From the NCBI GenBank assembly GCA_030607105.1, contig JAUWFF010000026.1, positions 1 through 8,881 of the forward strand: 8,881 nt of DNA. The letters are read 5' to 3'. The stretch's first letter is position 1. Every line of letters starts with the position of its first letter. The notes under the pieces are model-generated. The model worked only from the letters and a program-made list of their open reading frames with translations. It was not told the origin of the DNA and ran no database searches. This DNA is from Filomicrobium sp. (GTDB lineage: Bacteria; Pseudomonadota; Alphaproteobacteria; Rhizobiales; Hyphomicrobiaceae). Shown piece after piece: positions 1 to 6,814 of this stretch. The translations under genes and the position numbers were made by a program.

Positions 1-1005
1 ACTTCTACGGTCCCGCTGAGGCTCATAAACCTCTCGAAACCACCGCACACTTTTTTCAATCCCACTTTCGAATGAAACCTCGGACTTAAAGCCAAAATCT
101 CGTTTCGCACGATCTATCGGAAAAGAAGCGTCTCGAGAAAGAAGATAGACCGCGTGTCGGGTCAGCAGAGGCTTTGTCTTGAGTTTCAGCACCGAATGCA
201 GCGTTTCCATTGACCAGGCAAAAGGAAATGCAAAGGTAAAAGGTAATTTCAGCCGGGGCGGTGGCAATTGAAAGGCTTTGGCCAATGCATGGGTATACTC
301 TTTCCACGACTGTACGCTTTCATCTCTTAGATTGTACGCCTTACCGACCGTCCTGTCGCTTTTGGCAGCAAGGATCATTGCGTTCGAAACATTATCAACA
401 AAAATCAATCCGGGAGACGAACGTCCGCCGCTGATGAGCGGCATCATCCCAGCCTTGAGTTGCTCGTGAATCTCAACAATAAAGTCAGCTGACCTTGGGC
501 CATAAATGGTTGCCGGCCGGATTATGGTTGTTGGCAGACCTTGCTCTTTGTATGCCTGTTGAACCAGATTCTCACCAATGATTTTCGTTTTATTGTAAGG
601 CAGCCCAACATCAACCATGGGGGCCTCTTCCGACACAACACGTACTGGAAACCCATAGACATCCGTGGAACTGACATGCACAAAGCGAATATCCTTCGAC
701 TCAGCAATGACAGCATCCAATAGGTTTTTGACACCATCGACATTGCCGCCGTAATAGGCATCCCAGTCTGCCCAGTCAGTCGACGTTGCGGCGCAATGGT
801 AGACGACATCTACGTCTTTGACAGCCGCCTTAAGAGAATTCGGATCCTTTAAATCGCCAATGACCGTTTCAACATTGCTTGAATCAAAAAGGTCCTCATC
901 ACTAGCCTTGCGAATCAATGCCCGCACAGATTCATTTTTTTTAACAAGTGCGTTGACGAGAGAGTGGCCTAATAAGCCACTTGCGCCTGTAACTAGTGAC
1001 ACCAT
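1..1005 (-). CDS. NAD-dependent epimerase/dehydratase, extended SDR (3' end beyond the window)
   Basis: Continuous open frame of 335 codons from the ATG at 1005-1003 to the left edge, with no stop seen, so the gene is partial. The N-terminal Rossmann motif TGASGLLG is at residues 6-13, an acidic GDLKD follows at 50-54, a Ser-rich HVSSTDVYG at 110-118, the catalytic YxxxK as Y137-N-K-T-K141, and IRPATIYGP at 162-170. The C-terminal stretch DFGF...SVRWF (303-323) is typical near the end of this family, so little should be missing. Such enzymes reduce or oxidise NAD(P)-linked keto/hydroxy groups in nucleotide sugars, steroids or lipids. Beside an alpha-oxoamine synthase, reduction of a 3-keto amino-lipid, as proposed for bacterial ceramide reductase CerR, is a reasonable inference but unproven. 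The ribosome site is weak (GGGA, 8 bases before ATG). The start overlaps by 13 bases the stop of an AOS remnant, suggesting ancestral translational coupling. The gene is more AT-rich than its right-hand neighbours. Confidence 0.9.
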   Translation of the reverse strand, partial: MVSLVTGASGLLGHSLVNALVKKNESVRALIRKASDEDLFDSSNVETVIGDLKDPNSLKAAVKDVDVVYHCAATSTDWADWDAYYGGNVDGVKNLLDAVIAESKDIRFVHVSSTDVYGFPVRVVSEEAPMVDVGLPYNKTKIIGENLVQQAYKEQGLPTTIIRPATIYGPRSADFIVEIHEQLKAGMMPLISGGRSSPGLIFVDNVSNAMILAAKSDRTVGKAYNLRDESVQSWKEYTHALAKAFQLPPPRLKLPFTFAFPFAWSMETLHSVLKLKTKPLLTRHAVYLLSRDASFPIDRAKRDFGFKSEVSFESGIEKSVRWFREVYEPQRDRRS

Positions 1006-1202
1006 TGGTTGCTTCCCAGTAACTGATCGCTTGATTTACGAAATTCTGCAATCACATCAACCGTTTTTTCAATTTGGGCACCACAGTGCTCAAATGTCAT
1101 GAAAAGTCGTACTCCGGACTCATGACCTGGGACCGCTGGATTTAAAACTGCTTTGCAAGCAATGTTTTCTTGATACAGATATTCAGGCATTTTGAAACTA
1201 CT
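993..1202 (-). pseudogene. C-terminal remnant of a second alpha-oxoamine synthase
   Basis: About 69 residues are readable in this frame before the TAG at 995-993. The piece contains FKMPEYLYQENI, then AVLNPAVP, then VRLFMTFEH and AQIEKTVDVIAEF. Without gaps this matches the C-terminus of the intact neighbouring synthase (IIHPAVP, ARLRFFITSKHT, EQIRNTVRIVAEE), with roughly a third of residues identical. That is clear homology but too divergent for a recent tandem duplication. All catalytic parts (PLP lysine, DEAHS, PLP-stacking His) are absent, so it cannot be an active enzyme. Homology fades near 1202, about 20 bases from the stop of the intact synthase. The stop overlaps the epimerase start, which suggests this was the original upstream partner. 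An ATG at 1190-1188 could still start a 65-residue peptide, but no function is implied. Confidence 0.75.
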
Positions 1203-1222
1203 GTAAACCCATATCTCGGCTC

Positions 1223-2617
1223 TCAGCGGGCCACGACGGCAACTGAGGCCCGCTCGATTAGCGATTGCCGCTTGGCGACATTCACCACTTCCTCGGCCAC
1301 GATCCTCACGGTGTTGCGGATTTGCTCAGGCGTATGCTTCGAGGTGATGAAGAAGCGCAGACGCGCCGCCTTCATCGGCACCGCCGGATGAATGATCGGC
1401 AGGGCATTGATGCCATGCTCCAACAGCCGGTCCGCCAAACGCACCGCGCGCACCGGATCGCCAACCATCACAGGCACGACGGACAGTCCCGCACTGGTCA
1501 TCGTGTCGAGGCCCGCCTTTTTCGCCTCCTCCACGAACAGCTGACCGTTGGCCTGCACCTTGGCAACCCGTTCCGGGTCACCTTTCAGGATCCTCAGGGA
1601 AGCAAGAGCAGCGGCAGTCGCCGGCGGCGACAAGCCGACCGAATACACAAAACCTGGTGCCTGGTACTTCAGAATCTCAATGAGATCGTTGCTCCCGCAG
1701 ATGTAACCGCCACAGCTGCCCAGCGTCTTGCTCAGCGTACCCATCCAGATGTCGACCTCGCGCGGATCGAGCCCGAAGTGCTCGAACGAGCCGCGACCGG
1801 TCTTACCCATGACGCCCAGGGAGTGGGCTTCATCCAGCATCAGCCAGCAGCCGAAGCGCTTCTTGATCTCGACCAGTCGATGCAAGTCCGGAAAGTCGCC
1901 GTCCATCGAATAAAGACCTTCCGCAACGATCAGCGCATTGTCGTACTTGCCGCGATGTTCCCGCAGCACCTCCACCAGGTGGTCCAGGTTGTTGTGGCGG
2001 AAGTTAACGGTGGTCGCTCCCGAAAGCTTGGCGCCAACAATCGCGCTGTTGTGCATCAGCTCGTCCTGCACAATCAGGTCCCCGGGCCCCATCAACATGC
2101 CGATGGTCGAAACGTTGGTGGCATGACCGCTGACGAAGGTTAGGCAGGCATCAGAGCCGTAAAAGTCGGCCAACTCCTGCTCCAGCTCGCGGTGCAACAT
2201 TCGCTCGCCCGCAACCAGCCGGCTGGCCGACACCGAAGTCCCGCCCTCGTCGATCGCCGCCTTGGCGGCCGCGGCAACGGCCGGCTCCTGGTTGAGCCCC
2301 AGGTAATCATACGAAGCAAAGTTCACCAGCTCCCGGCCTTCGTGCAAGGCGATGGCCCCAAGCCGCCCATCATGCACCCGGTAGAAGGGGTTCTTCAGCG
2401 AGAACATGCTTTGCAGAGCACGGTGCTTGCTCATCGTCTGGAAGATATGCATTTCACCAAACGGAATTGCCGGCTTGTATGTCGGCTCCGTCTCCGCCGG
2501 GCGCATTGTACCGAGCGCCCTGGCCAGCGACCGCGCAGCCCCCTTCACCCCTCTAGGCGAGCGTTCAACCGCGTCGTACCAAGAACCTTCCCGCGTTCCC
2601 ACTTCTTGGCTGGTCAT
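1223..2617 (-). CDS. Alpha-oxoamine synthase (SPT/KBL/BioF-like, PLP-dependent)
   Basis: Complete protein of 464 residues from the ATG at 2617. GAGAGG lies 6 bases upstream of that ATG; an upstream in-frame start (2644) lacks such a site. These enzymes condense an acyl-CoA or acyl-ACP with an amino acid, releasing CO2, to give an amino ketone. Visible motifs: GTSVSASRL (126-134), DELMHNS with the PLP-stacking His189, FRHNN (His208), DEAHSLGVMGKTGRG (262-276) with the Asp/His pair, TLSKTLGSCGG with the Schiff-base Lys297, and ARLRFFITSKHT near the C-terminus. About 75 residues precede the family core (NPFYRVHDG), an N-terminal extension longer than in BioF. It resembles synthases linked to acyl-carrier-protein or polyketide pathways; a serine palmitoyltransferase role is possible because an epimerase/reductase lies downstream. 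The gene is GC-rich, unlike the DNA to its left. BioF or KBL remain alternatives; neither biotin nor threonine genes are nearby. Confidence 0.9.
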   Translation of the reverse strand: MTSQEVGTREGSWYDAVERSPRGVKGAARSLARALGTMRPAETEPTYKPAIPFGEMHIFQTMSKHRALQSMFSLKNPFYRVHDGRLGAIALHEGRELVNFASYDYLGLNQEPAVAAAAKAAIDEGGTSVSASRLVAGERMLHRELEQELADFYGSDACLTFVSGHATNVSTIGMLMGPGDLIVQDELMHNSAIVGAKLSGATTVNFRHNNLDHLVEVLREHRGKYDNALIVAEGLYSMDGDFPDLHRLVEIKKRFGCWLMLDEAHSLGVMGKTGRGSFEHFGLDPREVDIWMGTLSKTLGSCGGYICGSNDLIEILKYQAPGFVYSVGLSPPATAAALASLRILKGDPERVAKVQANGQLFVEEAKKAGLDTMTSAGLSVVPVMVGDPVRAVRLADRLLEHGINALPIIHPAVPMKAARLRFFITSKHTPEQIRNTVRIVAEEVVNVAKRQSLIERASVAVVAR

Positions 2618-2623
2618 TTGGTA

Positions 2624-2629
2624 CCTCTC
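2624..2629 (-). promoter_or_regulatory. Ribosome binding site deciding the AOS start
   Basis: GAGAGG on the minus strand, six bases before the ATG at 2617-2615. It supports MTSQEVG as the true N-terminus, nine codons inside the longest open frame. Confidence 0.7.
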
Positions 2630-2675
2630 GTTGCGTAGCACCAAGCGCAGCGCAGATCCGGGTAAGATACCGTCC

Positions 2676-2714
2676 TGCGCCTTGGCGCATACTAATGGCT
2701 CGTGGTAAGAGCCA
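2676..2714. promoter_or_regulatory. Two adjacent dyads in the divergent intergenic region
   Basis: TGCGCC-TT-GGCGCA (2676-2689) and TGGCTC-(7)-GAGCCA (2696-2714) are perfect 6-bp inverted repeats only six bases apart, in the 5' leader of the AOS gene and upstream of the divergent cNMP-fold gene. They could be regulator operators or RNA hairpins in the AOS leader. No known regulator consensus is recognised. Confidence 0.35.
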
Positions 2715-2809
2715 CTGTTTCTACTAGTGCAGCCTAGCCTAGACGAAACTCGAAAGCGACACGGAGTCTACTGAGGAAAAGTATCCTTACTTAAAGCAAC
2801 GTGGTCGAT

Positions 2810-2815
2810 TATAAT
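2810..2815 (+). promoter_or_regulatory. Candidate -10 element for the cNMP-fold gene
   Basis: A perfect TATAAT ends 33 bases before the chosen start codon. No convincing -35 hexamer is seen at 16-18 bases upstream (TTACTT is the best), so activator dependence or a chance match are both possible. Confidence 0.4.
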
Positions 2816-2848
2816 GATACTGTATAGCCGCGACTTATGGAGCTAAAA

Positions 2849-3406
2849 ATGGTGGCCACAACGCAGACGACGCGGTTTCTTCCTTTCCTCGAACCCGCCG
2901 AGGAGAGCGCAGTATTGTCGACGGCCCCGGTCAAGTCGTTTGATCCCGGCCAAGTCGTGCTTGATCAGAACGTGCAGATGAAGACGATCTTCCTCATCGA
3001 GACAGGGGCGGTGCGGGTCGAGCGCCGAGAGGGGGCCAAGATGGTGCCGCTGGCTCTCTTGGAGGCTGGCGAATTCTTTGGCGAGATGTCTTATGTCGAC
3101 GGCGCGCCAACCAGCGCGAGAGTCATTGCAGATGCACCGACTAGGCTGCGGCTCATCGACGAGGCGACCATCAACGCGCTGATGGATAAGGATTCCGACT
3201 TTGCCGGTCGGTTCTACCGCTCTATCGCGGCCATTTTGGCCGAGCGACTGCGGCTAACATCCATGCATCTGGATACCCTTATTGAAGGCATCGACTTCTA
3301 CAGTCAGACGCGAGCCGAGATTGAGGCGGCCGCCGCCAAATTACCCGGAATGGATTGGCGATCGGACCTGGTATCGGCGATGACCAGAGGAGAGCGGGAG
3401 GAATAA
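2849..3406 (+). CDS. Stand-alone cyclic-nucleotide-binding-fold protein, no HTH
   Basis: 185 residues from the ATG at 2849, which has GGAG six bases upstream; the in-frame ATG at 2837 lacks a ribosome site. Residues about 10-110 match the Crp/Fnr-type beta-barrel: a GxVVLDQ strand, IFLIETGAVRV, and the phosphate-binding cassette region GEFFGEMSYVDGAPTSARV at 74-92. Glu79 of the cassette is present, but the position of the phosphate-gripping Arg (Arg82 in E. coli CRP) is Thr88, so normal cAMP binding is doubtful. A helix (about 116-145) follows, then a charged tail. No helix-turn-helix is seen and the protein is some 30-50 residues shorter than Crp, so it is probably not a transcription factor. 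It may be a sensor or accessory subunit. It is divergent from the AOS gene and may share regulation with it. Confidence 0.8.
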   Translation: MVATTQTTRFLPFLEPAEESAVLSTAPVKSFDPGQVVLDQNVQMKTIFLIETGAVRVERREGAKMVPLALLEAGEFFGEMSYVDGAPTSARVIADAPTRLRLIDEATINALMDKDSDFAGRFYRSIAAILAERLRLTSMHLDTLIEGIDFYSQTRAEIEAAAAKLPGMDWRSDLVSAMTRGEREE

Positions 3407-3633
3407 AGGGACCCCGCTCAGTTTACCCGCTCATTGATGAACGCAGAACAGGGGGGAACTGACGGCCACCGATATCGCCCTGCGCTATTACATGTGCATC
3501 GGTGGGGCGATATTATCTCTGGTCTTCTTCGCAGCGCCGTGCGGCGACTCCGCGATCGGGCGCATCACCGAAGTCCCAGCCGCCGAGGCTCTTCTTACAT
3601 CGCCAGCGAGTTTGGGACCCCAAAAGAGTCTAT
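3407..3633. other. Intergenic region between convergent genes, no supported gene
   Basis: This stretch lies between the stops of the plus-strand cNMP-fold gene and the minus-strand antiporter. An inverted repeat, ATATCGCCC (3472-3480) with GGGCGATAT (3505-3513), has 9-bp arms and a 24-base loop and might act in bidirectional termination, though no T-tract follows. Short open frames here lack ribosome sites and run into the antiporter gene antisense, so none is called. Confidence 0.5.
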
Positions 3634-4746
3634 TTAGGGAACCGCTTCGATCGTCAAAAAAGCTCCAAAGATCACGAGATGAACGCCGCCCTGCAAAACA
3701 GTCGTACGGCCGGCCGCAAGCGTCAAGGTGCCTGCAAACAAAGTCAGGACAAGCAAAACAATATGTTCGGCTTCGAGGCCAAGCGCGACTGGAGTACCTA
3801 GCAAAAGCGACAAAGCCGAGACTGCAGGAATCGTAAGTCCGATACTTGCGAGAGCTGAGCCAAGCGCCAGGTTCAGGCTGGTTTGCAGTCTATTGGCGCG
3901 CGCCGCTCGAAAAGCCGAAAACCCCTCGGGCATAAGAACCAGTGTCGCGATCACGACACCAACAAACGCCGGCGGCAGCCCCGCCACTGCCACACCGGCT
4001 TTGACGGCAGATGACAGCAGCTCGGCGAGAAGGATAACGCAGACCAGCGTAACTATGAGCAGAAAGGCGCTCAACAGAGTTTCAAACGTCCCAGGCACTG
4101 CGATTTCGTGATCCGCCTCGCTCCCGTCAACGGTGTCGAGAAAGTGATCTCGGTGCCGAATACTCTGGACAAACAGGAATAGGCTATAGAGTGCCAGCGA
4201 CACGAAGATTACGAAGAATAGCTGTGCCGGTGAGTAAACCGGACCAGGAGCAGCGTGTGTGTAGTTGGGAAGAATGAGCGCCAGCGTTGCCAGAGTCCCA
4301 ATGACACCGAACGCTCCACTTGCGCCCCGAACTTGAAAGTCCTGCTCATGGTAGCGCAGCCCTCCAGCCAGCAGGCAAAGTCCAACAACGCCGTTGAGGA
4401 CGATCATCATGGATGCAAAAACAGTTTCACGGGCGACCCCCGCGCCATACTGGGCGCTTGAAAGCATGATCGAAACGATCAGAGCCACTTCGATGACTGT
4501 TACCGCTAACGCTAGAAGTATTGAACCAAAAGGTTGACCGACGCGGAGCGCTACGACTTCCGCGTGATGGACGGCCGCGAATACAGTCCCGACTAAAAGG
4601 ACCGCCGCTATCGCCAGCAGCCATGACGCGTTGCCGTCAACGATGTGACTGAAGGCGACGAGGAGCAGGAGTGCAGCCGCTATAGGAAGCGACCATGACC
4701 AATTGCGTGTTAATTTGGCGCGCGACGTTCTGTTCAATGTCCGCAA
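3634..4746 (-). CDS. chaA: Ca2+(Na+)/H+ antiporter, ChaA-type CaCA family
   Basis: 370 residues and about ten or eleven membrane segments: an inner-membrane exchanger expelling Ca2+ (or Na+/K+) against protons. The two inverted alpha-repeats of the CaCA superfamily are visible. Alpha-1 is around GQPFGSILLALAVTVIEVAL (70-89) with Glu86, and alpha-2 is around VGVVIATLVLMPEG (262-275) with Glu274, followed by NRLQTSLNLALGSALASIG. These acidic residues carry the ion. A soluble acidic loop (about 200-220: DTVDGSEADHE) splits the two halves, as in ChaA. Length fits the E. coli protein (about 366). No ATG is available: an in-frame TAA lies at 4758-4756, and the first starts are TTG at 4746 or TTG at 4737, both with poor ribosome sites. 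The start is therefore uncertain and expression may be low. The gene follows the ADH gene by 303 bases on the same strand. Confidence 0.85.
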   Translation of the reverse strand: MRTLNRTSRAKLTRNWSWSLPIAAALLLLVAFSHIVDGNASWLLAIAAVLLVGTVFAAVHHAEVVALRVGQPFGSILLALAVTVIEVALIVSIMLSSAQYGAGVARETVFASMMIVLNGVVGLCLLAGGLRYHEQDFQVRGASGAFGVIGTLATLALILPNYTHAAPGPVYSPAQLFFVIFVSLALYSLFLFVQSIRHRDHFLDTVDGSEADHEIAVPGTFETLLSAFLLIVTLVCVILLAELLSSAVKAGVAVAGLPPAFVGVVIATLVLMPEGFSAFRAARANRLQTSLNLALGSALASIGLTIPAVSALSLLLGTPVALGLEAEHIVLLVLTLFAGTLTLAAGRTTVLQGGVHLVIFGAFLTIEAVP

Positions 4747-5049
4747 TCCGAGCCGTTACATGCAAAGCGGCCAACAATCTGTAATCCGGTATGGCCCCGT
4801 TCGTAGTGAGCCCAAGTCACTCCTGCTACAAGTCACTTCTGCTAACAGCAGCTTATATCTTCTGCAATACCACCATGATGCCGCAACACCAGTGCGAGCG
4901 CATGCGTTTTCGTATTGACGCCTGCCGTTGATCGCCCGTGACGGCCACAGCTGACTGCCTGACTTGGTACACCCACTACAATGACATGCAAAACAGCGGC
5001 GCCTCAGCAGTCCCACTCGCATATCACTGACCTTTCAAAGCGCGTAGCG
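4747..5049. other. Antiporter upstream region, no gene seen
   Basis: About 300 bases between the ADH stop and the antiporter start. Open frames here have no recognisable protein features. The notable content is a perfectly adjacent 16-bp tandem repeat (4813-4844) and a small hairpin over the ADH stop. A promoter for the antiporter is expected here but no strong -35/-10 pair is evident. Confidence 0.5.
4813..4844. repeat. Tandem 16-bp direct repeat upstream of the antiporter
   Basis: CAAGTCACTCCTGCTA (4813-4828) is followed without a gap by CAAGTCACTTCTGCTA (4829-4844), 15 of 16 bases identical. It lies 67-98 bases upstream of the antiporter start at 4746, where paired regulator sites could be, but a replication-slippage duplication is equally possible. 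Confidence 0.8.
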
Positions 5050-5051
5050 CT
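5039..5051 (-). terminator. Weak hairpin at the ADH stop
   Basis: AGCGC-TAC-GCGCT overlaps the ADH stop codon (TAG at 5052-5050) and is followed on the minus strand by TTGAAA. The stem has only five pairs and the T-tract is poor, so termination is uncertain. Confidence 0.25.
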
Positions 5052-6045
5052 ATGGACGCAGGACGATTTTAGGGGCAGCAACACTCCCCGATAGGATGTC
5101 GATGAAGGCATTCTGACCATCACAAAGATGACGAGTTTCGATCCAATCAAGTGGCCCAAGTCTACCTTTTACTATGGTCGCGAGAGTCTCGCGAAAATCT
5201 AGTGCCGTGTAAGTGTATGTTCCTATAAAGGTCACCTCCTGTAGTGTCATCCGGCGAATATCGAGGCCTCCCTCGAACCCGGCCAACCCGATATGCACGA
5301 TGACCCCGCCGGAACGAACAAGGGCGCTAGCCGCTTTGCGGGTCGCTGGGCCGCCAAATGCATCGATCACGAGTTGCGCGCTCCCGGCATCCGGTCCGTT
5401 ACCGGAGATTGGATCGTAAACGTTGAACGCGCCTGCGCCTCGTAACAACTTGTGCCGCGCTTTATTCGTTTCCCCAATGAAGATGTCGGCTGCGCCGCGG
5501 GCCGCCAGAACGAGCGCGGTGCCGAGACCGACGGCGCCTCCGCCGAGCACAACTGCCCGTGCCGCAGCAAGTGGCCTGCGCAAGGCCTTCATCGCAAGAT
5601 TGACCGCATGCCAGCCGCAGGCTATGGGCTCCGTCAATGCGGCTCTGTCAGCCGATAGCCTGTCCGGAATGTCCAGAAGGTTTTCTTCGGGCATGCGAAG
5701 CAAACCCGCGAACGCGCCTTCACGAGGCGGCATTGATATAATCTGGCGCGTCGCGCACAAATTCGTTCGCCCGTCCAGGCAATCTTCACAATCGCCGCAC
5801 GTAACAAGCGGATTAACCGCTACGCGTGTACCCTTACGAGGACCGCTCAGAATTGTGCCGGCAGCTTCATGCCCCAAAATGAGCGGGGCCGGCCGTCGCT
5901 CGTCATGGCCGACAAAGGCGTGCATGTCCGAACCGCAAATTCCGACGGCCTCCACTTCCAAAATCGCTTCCCCGGGTGCCGGCACCGGGTCGGGAACTTC
6001 CTGAAACTTGACCTTTTTCGGTCCAGTATAGACGAGCGCTTTCAT
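5050..6045 (-). CDS. Zinc-dependent medium-chain alcohol dehydrogenase (MDR)
   Basis: 331 residues from the ATG at 6045, with TGAGG five bases upstream; a longer frame starting at 6075 overlaps the SDR gene and is not favoured. It oxidises a secondary alcohol or polyol with NAD(P)+ in the cytoplasm. Catalytic zinc ligands are Cys37 (GICGSD), His59-Glu60 (GHE) and Glu139 (TEP). The structural zinc set is Cys83, Cys86, Cys89 and Cys97. The Rossmann motif GGGAVGLG is at 168-175. All key residues are intact. It resembles sorbitol/idonate/threonine-type dehydrogenases rather than class III ADH. Only 7 bases separate it from the SDR upstream, so the two are co-transcribed and probably act on one substrate in sequence, for instance via a common ketone. 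The substrate is not readable from the sequence. Confidence 0.9.
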   Translation of the reverse strand: MKALVYTGPKKVKFQEVPDPVPAPGEAILEVEAVGICGSDMHAFVGHDERRPAPLILGHEAAGTILSGPRKGTRVAVNPLVTCGDCEDCLDGRTNLCATRQIISMPPREGAFAGLLRMPEENLLDIPDRLSADRAALTEPIACGWHAVNLAMKALRRPLAAARAVVLGGGAVGLGTALVLAARGAADIFIGETNKARHKLLRGAGAFNVYDPISGNGPDAGSAQLVIDAFGGPATRKAASALVRSGGVIVHIGLAGFEGGLDIRRMTLQEVTFIGTYTYTALDFRETLATIVKGRLGPLDWIETRHLCDGQNAFIDILSGSVAAPKIVLRP

Positions 6046-6052
6046 CAAAGCC

Positions 6053-6814
6053 TCATTTGGCGGTGAAGCCGCCATCGACGGCTAGCACCTGGCCGGTGAC
6101 GTAGTCGGATGCAGGAGATGCCAGGAAGAGTGCTGGACCGGCGATATCCTCCATCTGTCCGTTGCGACCGATGCAGGTCTGCGCGGCAACCTGATCGCAC
6201 AGCTTAGGGTCGGAGAAGACGCGGTCAGTAAGCTCTGTAGGAAAGAAACCAGGCGCAAGTGCGTTACACATGATGCCTCTGCCGGACCAAGCTTCAGCCA
6301 TGGCACGCGTGAGCTGCGCGATACCACCTTTGGAGGCGCCATAAGCCAGACCGTCGACGAACGCCCGTTGCGACTGTAGCGAAGCGATATTGATAATTCT
6401 GCCCCAGCCTTTCTCAGCCATCGCCGGCACAAGTTTCTGGGCGAGAAAAAATGGAGTTGATAGATTCAAATCTAATGTGTGGCGCCAAGTCTCCGGGGTC
6501 AGGTCGTCGGCATGCTGTCTCGGATTGATGCCGGCAGCGTTGATCAGGATATCCGGGGCGCCGAAATGCATCTCCGCCTGGCGCACCACCTCATCGAGCG
6601 AAGTAGGATCCGACAGGTCCGCTTGCACCATAGCAGCGCGCCCGCCGGCTGCTCGCACGCCGCCCACCCAGGACTCTAGCTCTGAGTTTCTGCGTGCGAT
6701 CCCAACAACAGCTGCACCCGCCTCGGCCATTACCTCCGCCAGAAATCGGCCGAGCCCGCTGCTGGCGCCCGTGACGCAGGCAATGCGACCATCCACTGAG
6801 AAGCGATAGGTCAT
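6053..6814 (-). CDS. Short-chain dehydrogenase/reductase (classical SDR)
   Basis: 253 residues, the full classical SDR length. Cofactor motif TGASSGLG is at 15-22, an ADLSD acidic turn at 65-69, NAAG at 92-95, catalytic Asn117, Ser145 and Tyr158-xxx-Lys162 (YGASK), and APG at 187-189. The C-terminus GQVLAVDGGF is typical of FabG/gluconate 5-dehydrogenase-like members. The expected role is NAD(P)-dependent oxidoreduction of a sugar acid, polyol or similar hydroxy compound. A role in fatty-acid synthesis is unlikely given its neighbours. GGAGG lies 7 bases before the ATG. The ATG overlaps the TGA of the HisD-like remnant (ATGA), and the ADH follows after 7 bases, so this was the middle gene of a tight three-gene unit. 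With the first gene cut, its original promoter is probably gone. Confidence 0.9.
   Translation of the reverse strand: MTYRFSVDGRIACVTGASSGLGRFLAEVMAEAGAAVVGIARRNSELESWVGGVRAAGGRAAMVQADLSDPTSLDEVVRQAEMHFGAPDILINAAGINPRQHADDLTPETWRHTLDLNLSTPFFLAQKLVPAMAEKGWGRIINIASLQSQRAFVDGLAYGASKGGIAQLTRAMAEAWSGRGIMCNALAPGFFPTELTDRVFSDPKLCDQVAAQTCIGRNGQMEDIAGPALFLASPASDYVTGQVLAVDGGFTAK

Noticed and set aside
1265..2143. Long plus-strand open frame antisense to the AOS gene
   Set aside because: GC-rich shadow frame, rich in His, Arg and Gln, with no family match; the minus-strand AOS has every expected motif.
3492..3836. Plus-strand frame starting MCIGGAILSLVFF with a hydrophobic start
   Set aside because: No ribosome site at its ATG and it overlaps the antiporter's 3' end by about 200 bases antisense; composition after residue 40 is unlike a protein.
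4756..5022. Cys/Arg-rich minus-strand frame upstream of the antiporter
   Set aside because: No ribosome site and no family features; it crosses the tandem repeat.
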